Counted from the first letter of the stretch, positions 1-6,419 are shown. The stretch is DNA of 6,585 nucleotides from CAJUPY01 sp051871275 (GCA_051871275.1 JBJECR010000133.1:1-6585); one strand, 5' to 3'. Notes: generated by a model not told the origin, from the sequence alone. Numbers and translations are program-made.

Positions 1-375
1 TAATACGAAAACTATATAACCTAAAGTAAAGAATATAAAATCATTGTCATTTGTCTCATGTGTTACTGTGATTACATCTTTTGTATTGATTATTTCTCTA
101 AAGCAGAGAATAATTAATGTGCACATGAAAAGTGCGTAGGGCAAAGCGAGGAGGTCGCTAACGGTTTTGTCCAGATTTGCAATGACTTTTGGCTCTGTTT
201 TACCGAACATCATTGTGATTCTTGCAGCGAGCACAATCACGGCAATCAATCCGACAATGCAAGCAATAATTTCTATTGTGTTATTGTAAATTGCACCTAA
301 TGTGATTAGCGGCAGTGTAGCACACCCGATTTTACTTGCTGCATTAGCGATGGAGTCGTCAAAAAAATGTTTCAT
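1..375 (-). CDS. Membrane protein of unknown function, N-terminal part (cut by window edge)
   Basis: An open frame of 125 codons begins with ATG at 375 and reads without a stop to the left edge, so the C-terminus is missing. The product starts MKHFFDDSIANAAS and has about four hydrophobic stretches, near residues 17-33, 35-52, 76-92 and 112-125, which makes it an integral membrane protein. I recognise no family motif and assign no function. The start is chosen because a Bacteroidota-type -7 box (TAACTTTG, read on the minus strand at 411-404) lies about 30 nt upstream and the N-terminus is polar before the first helix. It is divergent from the transporter gene that begins at 504, with about 128 nt shared between the two starts. 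The frame is real by length, composition and promoter placement; its role is open. Confidence 0.7.
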   Translation of the reverse strand, partial: MKHFFDDSIANAASKIGCATLPLITLGAIYNNTIEIIACIVGLIAVIVLAARITMMFGKTEPKVIANLDKTVSDLLALPYALFMCTLIILCFREIINTKDVITVTHETNDNDFIFFTLGYIVFVL

Positions 376-403
376 ATAATTGCTTAAATAGTCTTATTAT
401 GTA

Positions 404-411
404 CAAAGTTA
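404..411 (-). promoter_or_regulatory. Putative -7 box for the left-edge membrane protein gene
   Basis: On the minus strand this reads TAACTTTG, an exact match to the Bacteroidota housekeeping -7 consensus TAnnTTTG. Transcription would start a few bases downstream, leaving a leader of roughly 20 nt before the ATG at 375. No convincing -33 TTTG is present about 20 nt upstream. Confidence 0.5.
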
Positions 412-464
412 TAAAAAATATTGGACGAAATCTTTAAAGAAGCACAATTAAGAAATATTTTCAC

Positions 465-472
465 TACATTTG
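465..472 (+). promoter_or_regulatory. Putative -7 box for the cation symporter gene
   Basis: TACATTTG matches the Bacteroidota -7 consensus TAnnTTTG exactly and lies about 31 nt before the ATG at 504. With the box at 404-411 on the other strand it forms a divergent promoter pair. No clear -33 element is seen. Confidence 0.5.
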
Positions 473-503
473 CAAAAAATAAACCATTAATTTTGTCAGC
501 AAT

Positions 504-1691
504 ATGAGTTTTAAGATACCGTTGAGCAGGATAGGGCTTTTGCCACGAATAATAATAGCCATTATGGCGGGTATAGGTGCAGGATACGTTTTTCCTGAAT
601 GGTTAGGTAGGGTTTTTATTACTTTTAATGCCACATTCAGTCAGTTTTTGTCTTTCTGCATACCGCTAATAATTATAGGCTTTGTAGCCACGGCTATCAG
701 TGAGATAGGAGCAAAAGCAGGCAAAATGTTGCTTTTCACTGCTGTGCTGGCATACGTTGCCACATTCCTTTCCGGTGCAATCTCTTATTTTACGGGACTT
801 TTTACATTTCCGTCTTTGCTTTCCGGCACTGAGGTGGCAACGGCATCAGAAACGGTGGATAAATCTTTGCAGCCGTTTTTTGTGATAGAGATGCCTCCGC
901 TGATGAGTGTGATGACGGCACTTGTAGTTGCTTTTCTTTTTGGTCTTGGAATAGCACATCTTGATGAAAATTCCTCGTTGCGACGCGGTTTTGCAGAAAT
1001 CCGTGATATTATAGTAAAGGTGATTTATAAGGTGATAATACCTTTTTTGCCACTATATATCTTTGGTATTTTCCTGAATATGACCGTGGCGGGTCAGGTA
1101 GGTCCGGTGCTTAAGACGTTTATTACGATTATTCTGATAATTTTTGCGATACATATCGGTGTTTTGCTATTGCAGTTCACTGTGGCTTCGTTTTTCTCCA
1201 CGGGAAGCAAGAATCCGCTCAAATTGCTGGGCACTATGCTTCCGGCATATTTCACGGCACTTGGCACTCAGTCTTCTGCAGCCACAATTCCCGTCACACT
1301 TGCACAGGCAAAGAAACTGGGAGTAAGTGAGGGTGTTGCAGGTTTTGTGATTCCTCTATGTGCCACAATTCACATGTCCGGCAGTATGCTTAAGATTACG
1401 GCATGTGCTTTGGCGTTGATGATAGTGAACGGTTTGCCGTATGACACTCCTATGTTTCTGTCTTTTATAGGTATGTTGGGTGTCACAATGGTGGCTGCAC
1501 CGGGTGTTCCGGGAGGTGCAATTATGGCAGCATTGGGTCTGCTGACTCAGATTTTGGGATTCAGTGACACGGACAATGCTCTGATGATAGCATTATATAT
1601 TGCTATGGACAGTTTCGGTACTGCATGTAATGTCACCGGTGATGGTGCTCTTTCAGTGATTGTCAATAGATTCTTCGGGAAATCGGCATAA
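504..1691 (+). CDS. Dicarboxylate/amino acid:cation symporter family protein (glutamate transporter fold)
   Basis: The 395-residue product is an inner-membrane secondary transporter, near full length for the family (usually about 400-430). It aligns by eye with archaeal GltPh through the transport core. The HP1 tip is TQSSAATIPVT (255-265), followed by LGVSEG and a TM7 segment CATIHMSGS (287-294). The HP2 tip is APGVPGGAIM (332-341) and TM8 carries DSFGTACNVTGD (369-380). In GltPh the TM7 motif is NMDGT and TM8 has DMGRTMVNVTGD. Here the TM7 Asn becomes His290, the sodium-binding Asp becomes Ser292, and the TM8 Arg that holds the acidic side chain becomes Gly372. Asn376 and Asp380 are kept. 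Inference: a cation-coupled symporter, probably not for glutamate or aspartate; substrate unknown. It is a single-gene unit with its own -7 box and a terminator directly after the stop. Confidence 0.9.
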   Translation: MSFKIPLSRIGLLPRIIIAIMAGIGAGYVFPEWLGRVFITFNATFSQFLSFCIPLIIIGFVATAISEIGAKAGKMLLFTAVLAYVATFLSGAISYFTGLFTFPSLLSGTEVATASETVDKSLQPFFVIEMPPLMSVMTALVVAFLFGLGIAHLDENSSLRRGFAEIRDIIVKVIYKVIIPFLPLYIFGIFLNMTVAGQVGPVLKTFITIILIIFAIHIGVLLLQFTVASFFSTGSKNPLKLLGTMLPAYFTALGTQSSAATIPVTLAQAKKLGVSEGVAGFVIPLCATIHMSGSMLKITACALALMIVNGLPYDTPMFLSFIGMLGVTMVAAPGVPGGAIMAALGLLTQILGFSDTDNALMIALYIAMDSFGTACNVTGDGALSVIVNRFFGKSA

Positions 1692-1692
1692 A

Positions 1693-1725
1693 AAAAGTGC
1701 TTCAAGAAAATCTTGAAACACTTTT
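1693..1725. terminator. Bidirectional intrinsic terminator between the symporter and tRNA-Pro
   Basis: Arms 1693-1707 and 1711-1725 form a 15-position stem with a 3-nt AAA loop and one C-A mismatch (1700/1718). The stem has an A-tract on one side and a T-tract on the other, so it can stop transcription from both directions. It begins right after the symporter stop (1689-1691) and lies just past the 3' end of the convergent tRNA, so both genes can use it. Confidence 0.85.
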
Positions 1726-1726
1726 G

Positions 1727-1799
1727 TCGGGGTGAGAAGACTCGAACTTCCGACCTCCACGTCCCGAACGTGGCGCGCTGCCAACTGTGCTACACCCCG
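1727..1799 (-). tRNA. tRNA-Pro (anticodon CGG)
   Basis: The minus strand folds as a full 73-nt cloverleaf. The 7-bp acceptor stem is CGGGGTG/CACCCCG with discriminator A. The anticodon stem CCACG/CGTGG encloses loop TTCGGGA, giving anticodon CGG, which reads the proline codon CCG. The variable loop is AGGTC and the T arm is GGAAG-TTCGAGT-CTTCT with one G-U pair at its base. The 3' CCA is not encoded and must be added. The D stem GCAC/GCGC contains an A12-C23 mismatch. A -7 box lies upstream and the shared terminator lies downstream. Confidence 0.95.
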
Positions 1800-1816
1800 A
1801 TTGGCTTTTGCGGCTA

Positions 1817-1824
1817 CAAAGGTA
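1817..1824 (-). promoter_or_regulatory. Putative -7 box for tRNA-Pro
   Basis: On the minus strand this reads TACCTTTG, an exact TAnnTTTG match, 17 nt upstream of the mature tRNA 5' end. That spacing fits a short 5' leader removed by RNase P. No clear -33 box is seen. Confidence 0.55.
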
Positions 1825-1869
1825 GTAATTATTTTTGAAAGTGTGTATATCTTTTAGTGTTTTTTTTTG

Positions 1870-1893
1870 AAAAACGCTTAAAAAAGTGTTTTT
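1870..1893 (-). terminator. Putative intrinsic terminator after the gtrA-like gene
   Basis: Arms 1870-1879 and 1884-1893 pair over 10 positions (one G-T) around a 4-nt loop, starting 8 nt past the stop codon at 1902. The stem is A/T-rich, and on the minus strand its 3' arm ends in five T's. The core is weak in G+C, so some read-through into the tRNA gene is possible. Confidence 0.6.
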
Positions 1894-1901
1894 CGCAACT
1901 T

Positions 1902-2321
1902 TTATTTGAATGTTATAAGTCTGTTGTAGATGAAATTTGCCACAGTGTAAGCCACATTTCCTATAATTGTTGCTATTCCGTAGCCGCCGAGTGTATAGTA
2001 TATTAAGTCTAATTCACATTCGCCGATAAATGAATGTTCGTTCACGAGCCAAACCACGAGGAGCTGCAGTCCGTAGCAGATAAGGAAGCCGGCAAAGAAT
2101 TTTATAGCCTCGATATGTGCTTTTTTGTTTGACTTGAAAACCCAGCGTTTGTTCCATATAAAGGAGTTGATAAGTCCGCCAACGTAGCCTATGGCATTTG
2201 AAACGTATTCATTGATGCCGAGAATGTCTTTGCAAACTGCGATGAGAATAAATGTCACGATTGTGTTCATTACTCCCACGAGTCCGTATTTTACAAATTG
2301 TATAATAGTATTACTTTTCAT
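1902..2321 (-). CDS. GtrA family membrane protein
   Basis: The product is 139 residues from the chosen ATG at 2321. It has four predicted membrane helices, near residues 8-30, 39-57, 74-94 and 108-130, the usual GtrA layout. Two family-like half-repeats are visible: GYVGGLINSFIWNKRWVFK (45-63) and GNVAYTVANFIYNRLITFK (121-139), each a helix ending in an aromatic/basic N-(K/R)-x-x-x-F tail. Known members such as GtrA and related proteins are thought to help move polyprenyl-linked sugars across the inner membrane for surface polysaccharide modification. No glycosyltransferase sits beside this one, so its substrate is unknown. The frame stays open upstream to an ATG at 2387, but that extension is polar and lies inside the preceding gene. 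From 2321 the start overlaps the stop of the TRIC-like gene by 11 nt, which suggests translational coupling. Confidence 0.88.
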   Translation of the reverse strand: MKSNTIIQFVKYGLVGVMNTIVTFILIAVCKDILGINEYVSNAIGYVGGLINSFIWNKRWVFKSNKKAHIEAIKFFAGFLICYGLQLLVVWLVNEHSFIGECELDLIYYTLGGYGIATIIGNVAYTVANFIYNRLITFK

Positions 2322-2946
2322 CTGTGTGATTGTGTTTATTTCTGTCGTATTTGAGTTGAGGCAAAGCCCAGTTGTATTTAAGGGCACAAATTCTGAGTCC
2401 TATCACCACCACAGCACACATTATCTGCTGCAGTGTGTCGCTTCCGCCACATTCCATAATTATCCAGAATGCAATACCTCCGGCAAGACAGGCGGTGGCA
2501 TAGATGTCTTTGCGGAAAAAGAGTGGCTCTATGTTGATAAGGATGTCTCGGATAACTCCGCCGAAGGAGCCTGTGATAGTACCCATGGCTATTGCCACCC
2601 ACATAGGTAAGCCTACGTCTATGGTTTTTTGTATTCCTATCACCACGAAGAGTGCGAGACCTATTGCGTCGAAAATAAAAAGTGTGCGGTTAAACCTCAC
2701 AAGTGCTTTGCGGAAGATGATTACGAGTGCGAGTGATAGCCCTGTCACAAGGAGATACAGCGGTGTCTGCATCCAGAAAACGGGGATGTCTAAGAGCACG
2801 TCACGGAGCGTTCCTCCGCCAATAGCGGTGACAAGTCCGATAGTGTATGCACCGAACCAGTCAAATTCCTTTGCGGCGGCAAGGCGAATGCCGGAGATTG
2901 CAAAGGCTATTGTTCCTATTACTTCTATGATAAGGAGAACGTCCAT
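2311..2946 (-). CDS. TRIC cation channel family protein (YicG/UPF0126 type)
   Basis: The 211-residue inner-membrane protein has about seven hydrophobic segments. They form two similar halves, each carrying a glycine-rich plus Arg-Asp motif: GGGTLRD at 43-49 and GGVIRD at 129-134. This is the signature of the bacterial YicG/YadS family, whose structurally studied members are trimeric, cation-permeable channels related to animal TRIC. The physiological role in bacteria is not settled; transport of small solutes has also been proposed for some members. The C-terminal tail (from about 195) is polar and charged. The ATG at 2946 directly abuts the stop of nth (TAAATG, no spacer), and its own stop lies inside the start of the gtrA-like gene, so it should be translated from a shared mRNA. 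Family identity is secure; the permeating species is inference. Confidence 0.9.
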   Translation of the reverse strand: MDVLLIIEVIGTIAFAISGIRLAAAKEFDWFGAYTIGLVTAIGGGTLRDVLLDIPVFWMQTPLYLLVTGLSLALVIIFRKALVRFNRTLFIFDAIGLALFVVIGIQKTIDVGLPMWVAIAMGTITGSFGGVIRDILINIEPLFFRKDIYATACLAGGIAFWIIMECGGSDTLQQIMCAVVVIGLRICALKYNWALPQLKYDRNKHNHTDEK

Positions 2947-3591
2947 TTATCCGTTTTTGTGATTTGTATAGTAACGGCAAATCTCTGTGAGGCTGCATTT
3001 TTCACATTCCGGCTTACGTGCTTTGCAAACGTATCTGCCGTGAAGAATGAGCCAGTGGTGTGCTTTGGGGATAATTTCTGCGGGAATGTATTTCACCAGT
3101 CGTTTTTCCGTTTGGAGCGGATTTTTGCTACCTGTGGTGAAACCGATTCTTTCGCTTACACGGAAAACGTGAGTGTCAACAGCCATTGCGGCTTTGTTAA
3201 ACACTACGGCGAGCATCACATTTGCCGTTTTTCTTCCCACACCGGGGATTTTCATCAGTGAATCTATGTCCGAGGGCATTTCACCGTCATAGAGCTCAAC
3301 AAGTGCTTTTGCCGCACCTACGAGTGATTTGGCTTTATTATTCGGGTACGAAATGGATTTGATATAGGGAAAGACGTCTTCCGGCTCAACTGCTGCGAGT
3401 GATTCCGGTGAAGGGAATGCTGCAAAGAGTGCAGGGGTAACCATGTTTACTCTGCGGTCCGTGCACTGTGCGGAAAGAATTACGGCAAGAAGCAAATGAA
3501 AAGGAGTGTCGTATTGCAGTTCTGTTTCTGCAATCGGCATTTCCTTTTCAAAAATTTCTATAGCTTTGCCGAATCTGTCTTTGAGCGTCAT
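2947..3591 (-). CDS. nth: Endonuclease III (DNA glycosylase/AP lyase)
   Basis: The 214-residue product is full length for the bifunctional base-excision repair enzyme that removes oxidised pyrimidines and nicks the resulting abasic site. LSAQCTDRRVN (39-49) matches the conserved LSAQ-TD segment. The helix-hairpin-helix is MKIPGVGRKTANVML (113-127), carrying catalytic Lys121, and VDTHVFRV (138-145) provides catalytic Asp139. The C-terminal 4Fe-4S site has the expected C-x6-C-x2-C-x5-C spacing with Cys189, 196, 199 and 205. All catalytic and cluster ligands are present, so the enzyme should be active. It begins 21 nt after the pheS stop and abuts the TRIC-like gene, so it is probably expressed from the pheS promoter. 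The start at 3591 gives a standard N-terminus. Confidence 0.97.
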   Translation of the reverse strand: MTLKDRFGKAIEIFEKEMPIAETELQYDTPFHLLLAVILSAQCTDRRVNMVTPALFAAFPSPESLAAVEPEDVFPYIKSISYPNNKAKSLVGAAKALVELYDGEMPSDIDSLMKIPGVGRKTANVMLAVVFNKAAMAVDTHVFRVSERIGFTTGSKNPLQTEKRLVKYIPAEIIPKAHHWLILHGRYVCKARKPECEKCSLTEICRYYTNHKNG

Positions 3592-3612
3592 CGCAGCCTG
3601 TAAGATTGCGTA

Positions 3613-4632
3613 TTAGTGAGCGGATTGGAATTCTTCCAAGAAGCGGACATCGTTCTCGGAGAACATACGCAAGTCCTTAACTTGATATTTAAGGTTTGTA
3701 ATTCGTTCTATACCCATACCGAGTGCGAAGCCTTTGTATTTTTTACTGTCTATGCCGCAAGCTTCAAGCACGTTCGGATCCACCATACCGCAACCGAGGA
3801 TTTCCACCCAGCCTGTGTGTTTGCAGAAGGAGCAACCTTTGCCACCGCAGAGGTTGCAGGAGATATCCATTTCTGCAGACGGTTCAGTGAACGGGAAGTA
3901 ACTTGGACGGAGGCGAATTTTTGTTTCCGGTCCAAACATTTCCTGTGCAAAGTAGAGAAGAGTTTGGCGGAGGTCTGCGAAAGAAACGTTTTCATCAACG
4001 TAAAGTGCTTCCACTTGGTGGAAGAAGCAGTGTGCACGTGCAGAGATTGCCTCGTTTCTATAAACTCTACCCGGGCAGATGATTCGGATAGGTGGCTGAG
4101 TGTGCTCCATAACTCGTGACTGCACAGATGAAGTGTGAGTGCGGAGAAGCACATCAGGATTACGCTGAATGAAGAAAGTGTCCTGCATGTCTCGTGCAGG
4201 GTGGTCTGCTGCGAAGTTAAGTGAAGAGAAAACGTGCCAGTCGTCTTCCACTTCCGGACCTTCAGCCACTGTGAAACCGAGACGGCGGAAGATGTCGATA
4301 ATTTCTTCACGGACAAGTGAAAGAGGGTGGCGGCTACCTAATGGGATAGGTGATGCGGTGCGAGTGAGATCCAAGTCTGCGTCAACGGAATCTGTGGATT
4401 CCAGTGCTTCACGCAGGCTGTTTATTTTCTCTGTTGCTTCATTTTTAAGCACATTCAGTGCTTGACCTATTTCGCGTTTTTGTTCCGGAGCAACATTGCG
4501 GAAATCATTAAAAAGGAGAGAAATTTCACCTTTTTTGCTGAGGTATTTAATTCTTAATGCTTCAACTTGTGCAGCATCCGTAGCTGTAAGAGCTTCAATT
4601 TCTTGGCGTAATGCGTTTATTTTGTCTAACAT
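3613..4632 (-). CDS. pheS: Phenylalanyl-tRNA synthetase alpha subunit
   Basis: This is the catalytic subunit of the (alpha-beta)2 enzyme that charges tRNA-Phe. Numbered from the chosen ATG (339 residues), it has an N-terminal coiled-coil arm (about 1-85) and the class II core. Core motifs include HPARDMQDTFF (144-154), RTHTSSVQSRVM (164-175), motif 2 GRVYRNEAISARAHCFFHQV (188-207), RPSYFPFTEPSAEMDI (242-257) and motif 3 GFALGMGIERI (301-311). A four-cysteine insert, C-x2-C-x4-C-x2-C (259, 262, 267, 270), could bind a metal and is common in this PheS clade. An in-frame ATG at 4668 would add 12 residues, but it lies inside the -7 box (4666-4673), so 4632 is preferred. pheT is not adjacent; in this group the two subunits are often encoded apart. 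pheS heads the operon with nth. Confidence 0.97.
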   Translation of the reverse strand: MLDKINALRQEIEALTATDAAQVEALRIKYLSKKGEISLLFNDFRNVAPEQKREIGQALNVLKNEATEKINSLREALESTDSVDADLDLTRTASPIPLGSRHPLSLVREEIIDIFRRLGFTVAEGPEVEDDWHVFSSLNFAADHPARDMQDTFFIQRNPDVLLRTHTSSVQSRVMEHTQPPIRIICPGRVYRNEAISARAHCFFHQVEALYVDENVSFADLRQTLLYFAQEMFGPETKIRLRPSYFPFTEPSAEMDISCNLCGGKGCSFCKHTGWVEILGCGMVDPNVLEACGIDSKKYKGFALGMGIERITNLKYQVKDLRMFSENDVRFLEEFQSAH

Positions 4633-4665
4633 AGCGTAATTTTGCTGGATTGATATTACAATTTG

Positions 4666-4673
4666 CAAAATTA
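4666..4673 (-). promoter_or_regulatory. Putative -7 box for the pheS operon
   Basis: On the minus strand this reads TAATTTTG, an exact TAnnTTTG match, 33 nt before the pheS ATG. The predicted leader is only about 25 nt, too short for a T-box or a leader-peptide attenuator. No clear -33 box is visible. Confidence 0.55.
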
Positions 4674-4733
4674 CGAAATTATTGCGAAATAACGTTGCAT
4701 TTTTTTGCCTTTATGTGTAAAAAGTGTCTTTTT

Positions 4734-5051
4734 TCACCCTTTTTTGAGTAGAGGGTAGGTGATATAGCAGATAAGAGTGAGTGTGAGGACGGAGAGAATG
4801 GTAGGATAGACGAGGTCACCGAGTGTGATTGCCTCTGAAGTGGTGAATGAGAGGAAATGAAGAATCCAGCACACGAGTAGCACCAGTCCTGCTGCCACAA
4901 AAGAGAATATTTCCGCTCTGGAGAAGAAAGACGGATGCTTTTCCGGTAGGCGATTCAGCACTTTTTTTACAAACCATTCGTTTTCCGGACAGTTTGGTAC
5001 TTCTTTTTTGAGGAGTTCCGCAATTTTTATGTCGTCGCTATTTCTTTTCAT
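4734..5051 (-). CDS. Small two-helix membrane protein next to an ECF sigma factor, possible sigma regulator
   Basis: The 105-residue product has a charged, probably cytoplasmic N-terminal segment (1-46) and two membrane helices (about 47-67 and 80-101), ending in LLKKG. The N-terminal stretch NEWFVKKVLNRLPEKH (24-39) resembles the short amphipathic segment of small Bacteroidales proteins often encoded after sigma factors (DUF5056-like from memory, unverified). The HxxxCxxC motif of zinc-binding anti-sigma factors is absent; the only N-terminal cysteine is Cys21. The gene starts 22 nt after the sigma factor stop, so the two are almost surely co-transcribed. Inference: the N-terminal segment may bind the sigma factor and hold it at the membrane. 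The gene is real by frame and context; the function is a hypothesis. Confidence 0.75.
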   Translation of the reverse strand: MKRNSDDIKIAELLKKEVPNCPENEWFVKKVLNRLPEKHPSFFSRAEIFSFVAAGLVLLVCWILHFLSFTTSEAITLGDLVYPTILSVLTLTLICYITYPLLKKG

Positions 5052-5073
5052 GTCGTTTTCTTTAAGATTAAAC

Positions 5074-5610
5074 CTATTTGTTTATTACTTCAGCCATTTT
5101 TGCTCTTGCACGGCTCAGATAGCTTTTTACCGTACCTTCCGGGTGACCTGTGATTTCGCAAACTTTTTTTATTGGCAAGTCCTCAATATAGAAGAGGTGA
5201 ACAAGTGTACGTTCCGTGTCGTTCAGTGCGCTGAGGCATGCTTTGAGGTCCATTTGAGCATCGGTCTGTGCGATGTTGTCTGTAGCTTCTGCGGGTATTC
5301 GTTCGTCTATATCGTCTGTTTCCATGTATCGCCTTTTGTAGCTGATAAACTCATTGTATGCTATGCGATAGAGCCATGTTTTGAACGAAGCGATACCCTT
5401 GAAAGAACGGATAGCCAGGTATGCTTTGAGGAATGTTTCCTGCGAGAGGTCGTCCGTGAGAGGAACATCGCCGGAGGTTAGATTCAGCAAGAAACGACGC
5501 AGTCCTGCTTCGTATGCCACTACCAACTGCCCGAAGGCATTGCGGTCGTCTGCCGCAATGCATCGAGCAATCAGTAATAGTTCTTGTGCCTTACTTATGG
5601 TTTGTGCCAT
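5074..5610 (-). CDS. ECF-type RNA polymerase sigma factor (sigma-70 family)
   Basis: The 178-residue protein has only regions 2 and 4, the compact layout of extracytoplasmic-function sigma factors. Region 2 (about 24-94) contains DLSQETFLKAYLAIRSF (54-70), which contacts core polymerase, and FKTWLYRIAYNEFISYKRR (76-94), which recognises and melts the -10 region. An acidic linker (97-120) follows. Region 4 (about 122-175) contains LSALNDTERTLVHLFYIED (126-144) and the helix-turn-helix IKKVCEITGHPEGTVKSYLS (147-166) that reads the -35 element. It redirects RNA polymerase to a small regulon, typically in response to envelope signals. The stop of the upstream lipoprotein-like gene is 51 nt away and the small membrane protein follows by 22 nt, so a three-gene operon is likely. 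No exact housekeeping -7 box lies in the 51-nt gap. Confidence 0.95.
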   Translation of the reverse strand: MAQTISKAQELLLIARCIAADDRNAFGQLVVAYEAGLRRFLLNLTSGDVPLTDDLSQETFLKAYLAIRSFKGIASFKTWLYRIAYNEFISYKRRYMETDDIDERIPAEATDNIAQTDAQMDLKACLSALNDTERTLVHLFYIEDLPIKKVCEITGHPEGTVKSYLSRARAKMAEVINK

Positions 5611-5661
5611 AATTGTCGTCTGTTTTTTGCTGAAAGGATTATGATTGGCTTTGGAGTTTGG

Positions 5662-6399
5662 TTATTTAATTATCTTGTAGTACGTAAGCAGCTTGCCTAT
5701 ACCTATCAAGAGTGGAATTATTCCTATTACTGCAAGGTTTACATTTCCCCAAACTCCGAAGATGACGATTATTGCCACTCCTATGAGACAGTACTTGAGA
5801 CCGCTATCTCTCATTCGTATTTCACCGGGCAGAGGAGGAATGTTTTTTATGTCGTCCGGCATTCCGGGAGGTGTTACGGTGTCTGAGTTTGAGGGGTTGT
5901 AGAAAGAGTCGGGCAACTGGTAGCCTTTTTCAATAGCCTGAGAAATCAGTTCGTTGCGGCTTTTCATTCTCTTGTAAAGGAAGATACCGAGGATAATACC
6001 CAGGAGGACTATAGTTCCGAAAGGTACTGTGATACCGAGGATGTAAAGAATAGTTTTCTGCTGTCTGCGTTGAGCATCTTCAATACCGTTGTCCGGGTAG
6101 ATGTTTACGTTGATGTCCGGAATGTCAACGGAAAGGGATTTTACGCTGACAGGTTTCCGAACTATGTCTCCGGCGTGGATAATAGTGTCGCCGTCTGCAA
6201 TTACGGTGTCGGCGTTTTCTTGCGTTGTAGAGTAGAGAGTGTCTTGGAGCGAAATTTCGGAGAGCTGAGCTCTGAGTTCATTACGGATTTCTTCTGCGAT
6301 TGCACGACGGTCTATGTTGTCGGAATCTGCCACTCGGATGTCACCCATGCAGGAGGTGAGGAGTAGCGTTGCAAATAGTGGTAAATAAATCTTTTTCAT
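5662..6399 (-). CDS. Lipoprotein-signal, multi-pass envelope protein (DUF6249-like), first gene of the sigma cluster
   Basis: From ATG 6399 the product is 245 residues. MKKIYLPLFATLLLTSC is a lipoprotein signal peptide with lipobox LTSC and Cys17 as the predicted lipid anchor. A polar, probably periplasmic region (18-115) follows, then a helix (117-142) ending in YKRMKSR (positive-inside), a cytoplasmic stretch (143-202), and two helices (about 203-219 and 222-240). The stretch LISQAIEKGYQLPDSFY (151-167) resembles a motif I associate with DUF6249 proteins in Bacteroidales; this is from memory and unverified. The frame stays open to an ATG at 6477, but that extension is basic and would bury the signal peptide, so 6399 is preferred. 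The protein spans the inner membrane and could pass a periplasmic signal to the sigma factor encoded 51 nt downstream; that role is inference. Confidence 0.82.
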   Translation of the reverse strand: MKKIYLPLFATLLLTSCMGDIRVADSDNIDRRAIAEEIRNELRAQLSEISLQDTLYSTTQENADTVIADGDTIIHAGDIVRKPVSVKSLSVDIPDINVNIYPDNGIEDAQRRQQKTILYILGITVPFGTIVLLGIILGIFLYKRMKSRNELISQAIEKGYQLPDSFYNPSNSDTVTPPGMPDDIKNIPPLPGEIRMRDSGLKYCLIGVAIIVIFGVWGNVNLAVIGIIPLLIGIGKLLTYYKIIK

Positions 6400-6419
6400 G
6401 AGTTTATCAGTATTTTTTA

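Noticed and set aside
2191..2610. 139-codon plus-strand open frame
   Set aside because: It is antisense to the 3' half of the TRIC-like gene and the start of the gtrA-like gene, has no recognisable domain, and the opposite strand carries clear family motifs.
2504..2962. 152-codon plus-strand open frame
   Set aside because: It is the antisense shadow of the TRIC-like gene, with low-complexity composition and no motif.
3616..4316. Long open frames on both strands inside pheS (167 and 188 codons)
   Set aside because: Both overlap the catalytic core of pheS in other frames and lack coherent domains; pheS motifs run unbroken through the region.
4633..4733. T-box riboswitch or leader-peptide attenuator for pheS
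   Set aside because: The predicted leader after the -7 box is about 25 nt, with no phenylalanine-rich short frame and no T-box-like structure.
4715..4737. Possible hairpin terminator after the small membrane protein gene
   Set aside because: The stem is only GTG plus A/T pairs with a bulge, and no T-run follows on the minus strand. The sigma cluster may read through into pheS.
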